From contig JAJTWR010000454.1 of NCBI GenBank assembly GCA_021613335.1, forward strand, positions 144,001 through 208,000: 64,000 nucleotides of DNA, in the 5' to 3' direction. The stretch is from Whitmania pigra. Lineage: Eukaryota > Annelida > Clitellata > Hirudinida > Haemopidae. Below are positions 34,075-44,179 of the stretch, piece by piece (the first letter of the stretch is position 1; every line of letters starts with the position of its first letter). Made by a program: the position numbers and the translations under genes. A model generated the notes under the pieces. That model saw nothing but the letters and a program-made list of their open reading frames with translations, searched no databases and was not told the DNA's origin.

Positions 34075-34980
34075 ATGATCAACGAGAGTATGTTAGAGTG
34101 TTGTGCCAGTGGCTGTTATAGAACCGCTTCAGAACCAGGCATTCAGTTCATAAAGTTGCCGGAAGATCATAAACAGCGCAGTATGATACTCAAAAGTCTA
34201 GGTAGAGACGATCTGCTTGAAATGCCCACAAGTATATTAAAGAAGTACATCGTTTGTAGTCGGCATTTCGCTACCGAAGGGACGGTCGAGGAGAGTCCTA
34301 GCGGAGATACGGAACTCGAATATCAGACGCAATCGCCCATTCACACGAGTAGCTCACTGAAATTTAAATCAAGTAAATCTCGTGAAAGATATTCGCCTTA
34401 TGAGCTATCAAAAAATCAAAATATTCAGCAGTCGCAAGAGCAAATGAAGCAAAACATTAATCCTCTGGGCGCCATAAAAGTTGAAGTCCATAAACAAGAT
34501 GAATTTTATCCTGGCTCGAGTAACATGCAAGAAAATCTTGGAGAAGTTGACCGGGAAATAATTGGGAGACATGATCACTGCTCGCTTTGCGAGAAGTGTG
34601 GAAGACTCTTTCCGTCGCTAAGAGAATTGTATAAACACCAAGCTGCGGCGGATTCAGTAACTGATCTGGAGAATTTTAAAACTAACTCTCAGAATAAAGT
34701 AAAAACTGTTTCGGAACAACCATTTCCAAATTCATCGAGCCAATACTTGGTCCCACCAATGTCTGTACACCCCGAGTCGCAAGGCGAATTACCCGTAGAT
34801 TACCATTCCTGCACTAAGTGTCAAAAGTACTTCAAAAATAAAACCAGTCTCAAAAAGCATATCGAAACCTTTCATGGTGACCTTGCCTACTGCTCTGCTT
34901 GCGGCAAGGTGTTTAAAAGCAAATATTACCTGTATAAGCATCAGACGGAGCACTGTTCGAAAAGGTCTTTGTATAATTAG
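34075..34980 (+). CDS. Intronless THAP-type and C2H2 zinc-finger protein (paralogue A)
   Basis: A 301-aa putative DNA-binding protein. The N-terminal ~70 residues fit a divergent THAP (C2CH) domain: C-x3-C in CCASGCY, a hydrophobic F-I-K-L-P stretch, and C-x2-H-F in YIVCSRHF; the usual THAP tryptophan is missing. After a Ser/Gln-rich linker come three C2H2-like units: CEKCGRLF...H, which lacks a clear final His, CTKCQKYF...HIETFH, and CSACGKVFKSKYYLYKHQ ending in EHC. Met-34090 just before CCASGC could be the start. An AATAAA begins right after the stop, too close to be certain as the signal used. Its nearest relative is the minus-strand gene at 36340-36996. THAP domains often derive from P-element transposases. 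Confidence 0.78.
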   Translation: MINESMLECCASGCYRTASEPGIQFIKLPEDHKQRSMILKSLGRDDLLEMPTSILKKYIVCSRHFATEGTVEESPSGDTELEYQTQSPIHTSSSLKFKSSKSRERYSPYELSKNQNIQQSQEQMKQNINPLGAIKVEVHKQDEFYPGSSNMQENLGEVDREIIGRHDHCSLCEKCGRLFPSLRELYKHQAAADSVTDLENFKTNSQNKVKTVSEQPFPNSSSQYLVPPMSVHPESQGELPVDYHSCTKCQKYFKNKTSLKKHIETFHGDLAYCSACGKVFKSKYYLYKHQTEHCSKRSLYN

Positions 34981-34986
34981 AATAAA
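34981..34986 (+). terminator. possible poly(A) signal of THAP paralogue A
   Basis: AATAAA abuts the stop codon. Another AATAAA-containing stretch lies near 35250, so the true cleavage site is open. Confidence 0.3.
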
Positions 34987-35296
34987 AGCAGTTTCAGATA
35001 TTTGAATATTAACTCATTTCTGTTCTTATCTATCTCACTTTTGTTTTTGTTTATGCGGTATTTATACGATCTGTCCGATATACGACATTGTCATTCATCA
35101 TTCTTATATTTGTTTCTGAGATTTGATTCTGAGCACGTCTCTAAATCTGTAATTGTGACTCATGGCAGCCGAGAAGAGTTGCCCAAGGTCCGCTAGATTT
35201 TCACAATTGTTCAACCAATAATAATAAGTATTTATATTTTCCGTCTTAAATAAAATTTAAAAAACCTAACAAATAAATTATGTATAACCACCACAT

Positions 35297-35480
35297 GGGG
35301 CGTGCAGGTTAGCCGAATGGGTTACGTGCCTGCATACGGCGGTAATAGCAACAGTCGTAATGTGTCGTGTTCGAAACCCAGCCTGCACTGCCGCCAGCGC
35401 CCTTGGGAAGGAGCGCTATATAAATGGTTACAAGAAGCGCCTCTGACGCTATGCCTATAACATAACATAACATAACAATT
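35297..35480 (+). mobile_element. tRNA-derived SINE
   Basis: About 185 bases with an internal RNA polymerase III promoter: box A TAGCCGAATGG (35310-35320) and box B GTTCGAAACC (35369-35378), spaced as in a tRNA. A tRNA-unrelated body follows with GGAGCGCTATATAAATGG and a short (ATAAC)n tail. The sequence does not close as a functional tRNA. It lies between the two THAP paralogues, tail-to-tail with a LINE fragment. Confidence 0.85.
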
Positions 35481-36267
35481 ATTTATAGTGGTTAAGAAGA
35501 CCTGGATCTGTGTAATAACCACTCTTTTTAGTCCTAATATCCAAATTTACTTAAATAAATTTTGAATTTATCTATTGTGTCAGCATGGATGGTTTCCTTA
35601 TCTAGTTTATTCCATAAGGAAACCACCCTTGAACTGAAATAATTGTTTTTCAAGTTTCCCGAAGCCTTCCTGTATAATTTACAATCGTGCCCTCTAGTAG
35701 AAACACTTTTTGTGGCTTCGAAAAACTGTTCAGGCAAAAGGCCTTCCCTTCCCGATAAAATTTTGAATGCCTCGATGAGGTCCCCTCTACTTCTTCTCTT
35801 TTCCAGAGTCGTTAATTTACATCTATTTAATCTTTCCTCGTATCTAAGCTTTCCAAAACCATCTATCATCCTGGTTGCCCTTCTTTGTACTCTTTCCAAC
35901 ATCTCTACATCCTTCCTCAAATGAGGGTTCCATACTTGCACACAGTACTCAAGGTGTGGCCTTACTAATGCCTTATACAATCTCAGTATTACATCCTTGT
36001 TCCTGCTTACTACTGTTCTCTTTATCATCCCAAGTACTCTGTTTGCATTTTTAGCAACTTCCATGCACTGTAGAGATGCTTTTCCATTGTTCTGCATTAT
36101 TACCCCCAGATCTCTTTCCTGATTTGACTGCTTCAGAATGCTTCCTCCAAATGCATATTCGACTTTCGTGTTTTTGCATCCCATATGCATAATGGAGCAT
36201 TTGCTTACGTTGAAAAGCATCTGCCAATCTTCTGCCCATTTGAATAACTTGTTAAGATCTTCCTGAA
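35481..36267 (-). mobile_element. 5'-truncated CR1/Rex1-like LINE fragment (reverse transcriptase C-terminus)
   Basis: The minus strand encodes the last ~240 residues of a non-LTR retrotransposon polymerase, stop at 35534-35536. Hallmarks: FNVSKCSIMHMG, ERDLGVI, ANRVLGMIKR, LYKALVRPHLEYCVQVWNP, LERVQRRATRMI, and RRSRGDLIEAFKIL. The frame is open from about 36267 (EDLNKLFKWAEDWQ), but the catalytic FADD-type core and everything upstream are gone, so it is a dead-on-arrival copy. About 50 bases of 3'UTR reach the SINE tail. Both the C-terminal motifs and the short 3'UTR suit the CR1/L2/Rex group. Inactive, though the remaining frame is intact, suggesting a young insertion. Confidence 0.88.
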
Positions 36268-36311
36268 TGGCGCTATATAAATGAAGTTACAATTACAAAT
36301 TACAATTACAT
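36268..36311 (+). mobile_element. SINE 3'-end fragment
   Basis: Carries the same GCGCTATATAAATG block as the SINE at 35297-35480, followed by a (TTACAA)n-like tail. Its 5' part is missing and replaced by the truncated LINE end. Confidence 0.65.
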
Positions 36312-36339
36312 AATAAATTTTACATTTTTATTTGCAAAG

Positions 36340-36996
36340 TCAGTAATGAGTCCTGCTTGTCCGGAAGCAATGTTCTTTTTTATGGGTTTGAAGGTAATAC
36401 GAACTTTTGAAAAATTTGTTGCAGTCTGCGCAAAATGAGCCGCCGTGAAACTTAAACATGTGCCTCCTGAAGCGTTCTTTAGAGACGAATTTAAGCTTGC
36501 AATTCTTACATTTGTGGTCTGCATTGCTCGTGTTTATATCCCTCTTGTCCTCTGAAGTATAATCCTCAGAAAATCTGGACTTCTTCGAGTCTGAATCATT
36601 AGACCCGGTACTATCATCATTGGAAAACGTGTGATGGTTTTGAGCGTTATTGTCAAAATTATCGAAGTAATAATCCTTTTCGTGTTCCATCTGCTTAACA
36701 TTCTCGTGGTTTAAATAATTTTCTTTACTGGAGATTGAATGCAAATCTCTAGAATCATCCGTTTGTTTTATTTCGTCCTCATCTCTTACGCAAACATGTA
36801 AATCGCAAAAAAAATAATTCTCTCTCAGGATTTCCATTGGCAAATGCATGAGGTCTTTTCTATCCAGGATTTCCAGGTATTCAAGTGCTTTCTCTGCATT
36901 ATTCGGAAATTTATGGAAATCATACATTCGGCTCGCAAAATCTTTAATGCTTTGAAAGCAATGACGGGCGCAACACTCCATTGACATGCACTCCAT
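36340..36996 (-). CDS. Intronless THAP-like and C2H2 zinc-finger protein (paralogue B)
   Basis: A 218-aa relative of the gene at 34075-34980, pointing toward it. N-terminus: MECMSMECCARHC matches the first Cys pair, DFHKFP replaces the FIKLP strand, and FFCDLHV gives the C-x2-H ligands without the following Phe. A charged Asp/Asn/Ser linker follows, then two complete C2H2 fingers: CKNCKLKFVSKERFRRHMFK ending FH, and CADCNKFFKSSYYLQTHKKE ending HC. The shared FKS-x-YYL-x-x-H-x-x-EHC end shows common ancestry with paralogue A. The weak Cys-His spacing makes the THAP call less sure than for A. Confidence 0.7.
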   Translation of the reverse strand: MECMSMECCARHCFQSIKDFASRMYDFHKFPNNAEKALEYLEILDRKDLMHLPMEILRENYFFCDLHVCVRDEDEIKQTDDSRDLHSISSKENYLNHENVKQMEHEKDYYFDNFDNNAQNHHTFSNDDSTGSNDSDSKKSRFSEDYTSEDKRDINTSNADHKCKNCKLKFVSKERFRRHMFKFHGGSFCADCNKFFKSSYYLQTHKKEHCFRTSRTHY

Positions 36997-38414
36997 TTTT
37001 AGGATTTATTACTCTAAAATCCGCCTAATTTGATCTTTTATAAAGTGTAGCATAACATTGCGCTTAAATTTATACATCTCTTTACGAATGACTCTAAATC
37101 GAACTTAACACCAATTTTAAAATTTTATCTAGTTTGATTAATAAAATTTTCTATTCTGAGAACTACCAATATTGAATATTACCCTCACCATATCGGAATT
37201 TGAAAACCATAGTTAATAATATTTGACTATTTACGGCTCCTTTTTGTTAGGAAAGAATTTAAACTTTATTGAAATAACATATGAATAATGTATGTATGAG
37301 AGCCGCCTACATAAATGTTGGAGCCTTATTCAGAATAACCACGGGCTCCTAGATTATGTCAATTTGTCAATGGCCTCTCGGAGGCCTTGTATGTGCGTAT
37401 AAAGGAGTTACATAAAATCATACGGCAAATATTTGATTCGAGATACATAAGATCGTATTTATAAATAAAGTCTGAAATTGAACTGAAAGGTTTTGGCGCT
37501 TCATTCTAAGAAAAATACATTTTTTAAATTTTATGACTAGTGTATTTACATTAAGGCCAGAGAATTAATGAAAATCGCGATCTTTCATTGGAGCCGCCAC
37601 AATTTGTAAAATTTGAGGAATTTTTAACAATTTAATAAAAAAATCAACAAAAATGACAAAAAAGGAGTTACAGGCAATCAAATAAGCACTTTAAATTACT
37701 TTTTAGTTTTTGTTTTTGAGTGCCCGCCTAGTCGCCATGCTTAACGCATTCAATGTAAACACTGCCAAATCCGTCGGCGGAGTGATTTAATTGGTAAGAG
37801 ATACGTTTTTTTTGTCTATTAATTGCTGATAGATAAACTTTTTAATTTGCCGAATTAAAAAAATTGCAATGCAACAATTTAATTAAAAATTGGTTTAGAT
37901 TGAGTTATTATAGCATCGACAAATGACATTTTACCATTATCATTATTATGCTTCTTGATCACTCATTACATCATTATACCGGGAAACTGCAGTACACTAA
38001 TTGTATCGACATTGATACGTTAAGACTTTTTATTCCAACATTTATTTGATGTTAGTCACAGAAAGATTTTGTTTGAAAGTTATTGTGTTGCTATTCTGTT
38101 TGACCTGTTGATGCTTAGAGCAAGTGTTTAGTGTTTGTTCAACACGAGTCAAATATTTTCTTTTGTCTGATATCATTTTGTGTTTATGATGTTTTTTTAT
38201 ACTCTAGCTATTGACCTAATGACATAATGAGGTTATTGCCAATAACTTTGTTTCCATAGCAGTGACATCCAATCATTTAGGTTTCTAGATTCATTGTTGA
38301 TTTCATGTATTTTTGAGAGATAACCGCATACTGGTGCATCAATTGATAAAAAGTTAATAATTGATATTATATCACGACATTCTTAGAACTTGGAATTTAC
38401 ATACTAATTTTCAG
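36997..38414. other. Intergenic region, upstream of both flanking genes
   Basis: This stretch lies between the opposed 5' ends of THAP paralogue B (-) and the AT-hook gene (+). It should hold both promoters and 5'UTR exons of the latter, since its ATG directly follows an acceptor (TTTTCAG, 38408-38414). A GGCCTC/GAGGCC hairpin occurs near 37371-37385. No other gene seen. Confidence 0.5.
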
Positions 38415-41400
38415 ATGGAGGATAACTTGGGATTGATGGATTCAGAGATACATTCAAATGCTTCCCTTTTTCTTGGAAGTATGATTTGTAGCAGATCAGA
38501 CATTTATAATGGAACAGGAAACTTTGAAAGTATGAATGATGACAGCCATTCTCCTTTGATTACTTCAGGTCAAAAGGGTCCTCAAAAGTATGTTGCAAAT
38601 GGATCTACAGAACGTGAGGCCTCTGAGCTTGGATCTTCATTTATCATGAATTCGTCAGGAACTCATTTAAACTGTCTAACTTCGTCCTCTGAGAAACCTG
38701 ATGTTTTGTCCACCATAGTTGTTGTTTCTCAGGACAGCTTGTTACTTCCATCATCATCAGCTGGTTCTGTAGCACTTGCAGTTGATAGATCTGTGTCACA
38801 ATCTCCAGTGCCACCATCATCATCATCATCATCATTCTGTGTTGGAATAAGTTCCACTCCTGGGGTTGTTTCTCCTTCAAAGCTGTCGTCACCGTCGTTG
38901 CTTCCAGCTCCTCTTCAGCCTTTACTTTCTCCGCCAACATCATCAACGACATCATCACCGATTGCACAATCATTTACAGACTTAAAGCCCTTGACTTTGA
39001 TGTCTGTTGAAGGATGTCAAATTGCAAATGTTTCTCAAACTTCATTTTCAACGAAGTCAACGACGAATGCGACACGTAACATCTCGAAAACGTGTGGCGA
39101 AGACGAACCGCAGCCTGCACCTCGAACGTCGAGTTCGTCGAGAACGTACGACTTCAGTCCTTCTTCCAAGGACTCTCCTCTCAAACCTCTCAAAAGTCTG
39201 AGGAGAAGACCTCCGCCACCGCCGCTGGGTAGCCACAAGAACCGCAAAAATTACTTTTCCGCGCACAAGCAATCGAATCTGAGAAGAGCCGTGCTGGAAA
39301 AGTCCCTCGTGAAAAAGTCACCGGAGTGTCGGAGCGATTCGAAGATCGCGACGTCGAAGTGGACGGAGAAAGTCGACCCCGTCGACTCGTTTCCACCTAA
39401 TAATCCAACTGAGAATTCGAATTTGCCTCTTTGTAATCCGACGCGAGTAGTTCAAGCACCGGGAATTGCCGACAATGTTAAAAGATCAGTTGTAAATGAT
39501 TTTGCTAATGATAGATCTTCAATTGATAGTAGACCTGCTATTAAATTGTTGGAAAACGTTACCGATGCTAGTTCTAATCCAAATGTTTCAGGAAGTTTTC
39601 CCAGGAGAACGAGTGAATGTGTGTTAGAGAAAAACAAAGTTCTTTGCAAAAATGTTTCTGATCATTCCTCTGCTTCAGTTAATACCATTGGAATTAATAC
39701 ACCATTGTTGAACAAAAGAAAGAGAGGAAGACCAAGAAAGACCGAAAGCACGTTAGCTCCCGACGACCCGTCGCTAATCGACGCTCGTACTTCTAAGGCG
39801 TTACCGCAGAACTCCACTAAAAAGGAGGACTTTGATGCCATCGTGACCAGACATACGACCTACAGGAGAGGCAATAATAGGGTGATGGATGATACCGACG
39901 ATGATTTCTCTCCTCCGCCCAAGAGAGCGTACAGGAGGAGGATTTGCACGCCTACGTCCGACCACATTTTCACGAGAAGCGCTAATAGAAAAAATCAGTC
40001 TTCTTGTGATTCTGATCAGCAATTTATATCGTCAAACTCTAGATTCAAGAATACAATCGAGTCTTTTTCATACAATGAGGGGAAGAATGAGGGAAGGGAA
40101 AAGAGAAACTCTAAAAAATGTGCAGTTGTCCTACAGGGGGGATTCAAGAAATCAGGAGAATTCAAAAGTCATTACATTCAAAGTTAGAATAAAGATTTTT
40201 TCAATATGTCTATTTGAAATATTTTGGACTTTATTTATACAACAATGCCACCAAAAGACAAGTTTTACTTCAAATGCATTGCAAGATTATTCGTTTGTGG
40301 AATTTTTATCGTAACAACTCAAATAATAATCTCCAGCTTCATCCAATGAAGACATCCTGTTTCCTCATATAACTCAAGAGGATGTCTGCCTGTTCAAGCT
40401 TGCAAATCAGTTTTACAAAGAGGTATTGTCGTAATAGATATCGTACTAAAAATATTTCTGCTTATTTTTGAATTCTTAATTTAATTAGCAACACGTTATG
40501 AATAAATTAACTTATTTGTTACATAGCACAAGGACAAATCATATGATCTGTTCAGTCAAGATGAGGACTCAAATGAAACAGATGAATATTATCAAAGAAA
40601 CAACAAACTAAACACATCCTTGATAAGTTCCTTCACTCAGTCAAGATCTTTCAAACTTCCCACTAATCTTGAACAAATAAAAACTCACGCCTCGACTGAA
40701 AATAAGTCGGAAGAGATAATCAGTAGAGAAGAGAACAAAGCTGAAGCCGGTGATGTGTTGGTAAAGAGAGGCCGAGGTCGTCCAAAGATCAATCGAGTCG
40801 GCAAGGAGACGCAAGTTGTTTCCGAGTCAGAAAGGAAGAAAAAGGTTTGCGATGAATTTTTGCTGGCTTATGCATTTTAAAATTAAAACAAATCTAAAGC
40901 AAATTGTATTGTTTTGTTAAAGCAAAAAATATTGTTTTGAAGCTTCATATAAACACAAATTCTTTACTCAAACAGAAGCTTATATCGTCCATCTTGAGGG
41001 AGCTCGGGAGTCAGGGAGATGCTAAAAAGATTTCTGCCGATCAGAGCACTTCTAATGCCAATTCGGAACCTTCCACTTCAGGAAATCAACAGTGCAATGA
41101 CATAAAGTCTCCGACAACGACCGACTGCCACAGAGAGGTCAGGAGCTTTGTCACATTTGTGACTCCTCGGAAACATCCGAGGGAAGAATTTGAGAGCGTC
41201 GATTCGACCCCCCTGAAAAAAATATGTATAGAAAAAGAAAGTCGGCCTTCAATATTCCTTTCATTCGGATCGGAGGTTTCTTCCCCTGAAAAGAATTTCA
41301 TCAGCTTCGAATCTTTGATTTCTCGCTCGGCATCCCCGTGTGCGACGTCGTCGTCAAAAGATGTCGCAAAAGCATCTTTGTCAACAGTAACTTTGACAAG

Positions 41401-42874
41401 CAGTGGTAATTCTGTACTCTTGAATGAACAAACTGATAAGAATGTGTTAAGATCTCTTTCAGAAAATTCAATTAATCCTGCAAAACGCACGGACAGTTGC
41501 CAGAAAGTTAATACTTCAGAAGTTCATCCAAAGTGCTCTTGCATGCATCAGTGTGGTCTAAGGGACACATATCTTTCTCCGCCGTTCAAACGGCCGCCCA
41601 GTCAGACTTCAAATTTTCATCCCGTTCGCGTCGATTCCCAGCCTAGCGTTCTCGCGTTCGGTTACCCGCCCCTCCCGCAGCCGTTTTTATACCCTGCCAA
41701 CCTTTCCTCTCCGGCGAGTTTTTTGCCGATCGATCAGCACAAGAATCTTCTCTTTCCTCCTACGGAAGGTTCGAAGGACCAGCAACACCAAACTATCGGA
41801 AACTCTGTTCGCATGCCTAGTAGCAACGTAGCACAACCTTTCATAATGCTCTGTCATCAAGACAATATGAATTTGGTTATGACTCCAAATGGTTGTGGAT
41901 ATTATGCCTTGCCCGTTGCCATGGATGACAAGATGCAGTTCCCCTCCGTAAATCAACCGGGACAAATAATCGTCCCTTACGTCATAAACCACTTCGCAAC
42001 TCCTCAGCCAGGCAATAACAAGTCAGAGCAGGATGTTGTATTGGTAGCAGAAAGACCAATCTCTTCACAATCGATACCCTTGTCCACTCCATCTTCTGTC
42101 CCCCCACCATCTCCCCTTCAGCACTCTTTAGCCGACACATTTCAGCAGACCCCCTCCTCTAAACTACTTACCAAAAGCAGCTCTACCTCTGACCAATTGG
42201 ATGTTACAAATGGTAAACACTCCGCTTCTGTCAATGAACTCTGCAGCTCGAGCAATCGCAACGATGTCAGCTCGATCAATTACAACAATCAGAGCACTTT
42301 ATCTTCTTCCTCGTTTCTTGGAAACGACTCTTTACCGGAGAACAATTACCACGAGGATTCCCTCCGGAACACCAATCAGTTCAACTCGGGAGCGTCGATC
42401 GATAGGGACGACCTAACGACGTACCACTCGACCAACGGCAGCTTTAACGGTTCCGGTAATCTCGGTGCATTCAGCAGCGACAACAACAGGATAACGAACT
42501 CTTATTACAACGATTGCAGTTCGAGAGTAAGGTATTTCCACTCTGCTCATGGCCATTACGACCAGTTTCTTGAAACTTACAATAGTCCTCGACTTGGCAT
42601 CGGTCCTCCCGCCACTCACCTCCAGAGCCACGTCAACAACCTCAGAGGTTTCGTCGCTAGACCGCAGAGTCACCCTCGCACGAATCTCATCTACGACAAC
42701 CCTCAATTCGCATATGGTTCGTATGCCAACGGGTTTGCAAATCAATCGTTTAGCCGCCCGGAGCTATCGAGTAAGCAGATTAACAGTTTCAGGGGTCACT
42801 CGGGGAGCGAGACCCATCTTCAGAGATTCGGCAAAACCGCTCAGAGTGAAAACGACACTTCTATGTGGAATTAG
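38415..42874 (+). CDS. Twin AT-hook protein, Ser/Pro-rich, family not recognised (1,356 aa)
   Basis: Four exons in frame: 38415-40182, 40337-40422, 40527-40844, 40976-42874. The start ATG comes immediately after a splice acceptor, so 5'UTR sequence is spliced or trans-spliced on. Two AT-hooks bind the minor groove of AT-rich DNA: NKRKRGRPRKTE near residue 437 and KRGRGRPKINR near residue 700. Other features: poly-Ser tracts, a LRRRPPPPPLG proline run near residue 275, and a conserved-looking block encoded by exons 2-3 (EDILFPHITQEDVCLFKLAN). After that comes RSFVTFVTPRKHPREEFES, and the C-terminus is Asn/Ser/His-rich. The donor of exon 1 is GTTAGA. The first and last exons are large ORFs with no stop. 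It is probably a nuclear chromatin-associated protein; I cannot name a family. Confidence 0.8.
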
Positions 42875-44179
42875 TATTGGTTTCTGGGAGATGTTAGTGC
42901 CTTTACTTTGGATGGTCACTTTTTATATTCACATTGACTACACAAGGCCTTATTTTATATACGCAACCCCTTTTGTAATCACTCGAGCTATATACTTTTG
43001 TGCAGACGCGCTTGTTACCGAATTCCTCAGATTGTTGAGTTTTTTTTTACCTTAACACATTGTTTGAGCAACCAAATTCCATGAGTTAACATCATTTTTC
43101 TTTTTTTTTTCCTTTTTTCAGAATTAAGAGCATAATACTCACGTTTTTAAGAGAAAGATATTTACGTATTATGGAATGACTTGTTAGTTTGAAAATTTTT
43201 TGCAAGCATTCTCAAAAGTTGTTTTGTGTTGCTCTGCAGCAACTTCCCCAAGTCACCTGTCATCTTGCCATTGACGATCGATCATCCCATCACACAAAGA
43301 AACCTAGCTATGTACCATTATGGCTTGCAATAACACAAATCTAGGCTAATAATTTTGTTCTGCTGAGAATATCACAATGATTCTTCTGTTGTTGCATATC
43401 ATGTTTCTCACAAATTTTCGAGTTTTCCTTTATAAAAGATTTCAGTAAATTTTAGTCTCAGCAATGTTGTGTAATGTGATGACCAGCCGAGTACAAATAC
43501 TCAGCATTGCAGCCAGCTCTGGTGCAAAGGCATAATAATGTGTTCTACTTATCAGGAACTGCACTTGCATCCCTTTTGCACATTTACCCTACACGGTCAA
43601 ATTTTGCCAAAAATTGAGATATTTGAGTCTTTTGAAGATTTGTGGTCTACTGGCAAATAGAACTACGAGCAACAACCCGAGCAGTTGACCTCATAAAGGT
43701 CGATCGAAACACCGACAACAATAACTGCGTGAATTCGCAAAAGTTAGAATCTTAAATCAAAGTCCTTGGCAATAACAGATGGAGGTTGCAACTGGATGGA
43801 TCTTCACTACCTTGCCAGGTAAAGTGCAGATGGCCAGTGAAAGAGACGTCTTAATATGCACATTTGATGCTTGCTAGAGATGAAAGTTAAGCCTGGAGTT
43901 AACATAAGAGCAGAAGCACAACTCAAAGGTTGCCGATACTAATAATAAAATGTACAAAATAAGCTCGCTACGAACTGACAGCATTTTCGTGTAATTATAG
44001 CAACATCAATGCAGACAAAATAACAGACATCTCAATAATGGCATTGGTGGCGATGAAAATAAATAAATTGTTTGAGACACAAATTGAGCTATTAACAGAT
44101 CATATTGCAGACTTGTTAAGCAACCGGTGTCAATGCAAAGTGGCCGATGTAAAAGTCCGAGCGGAGAGCTTTCGGTGGA
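42875..44179. other. Convergent 3' region
   Basis: This stretch separates the 3' ends of the AT-hook gene and NEURL2. It begins with a frame (to about 43055) that is just readthrough of 3'UTR. An AATAAA occurs near 43945. I see no gene. Confidence 0.5.

Noticed and set aside
35297..35380. A tRNA gene, because of good A and B boxes
   Set aside because: The acceptor and anticodon arms do not pair, and the sequence continues into a SINE body with GCGCTATATAAATG and an (ATAAC)n tail.
35322..35522. A 66-codon minus-strand frame
   Set aside because: It lies wholly inside the SINE and its tail and reads the tRNA-like head backwards.
37371..37385. GGCCTC-TCG-GAGGCC hairpin as a regulatory stem-loop
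   Set aside because: Only six pairs, no match to a histone stem-loop or other known element; likely chance.
38644..39396. Minus-strand frames up to 109 codons, Met-rich
   Set aside because: Antisense of the poly-Ser (TCA) tracts in the AT-hook gene, giving artificial ATG runs.
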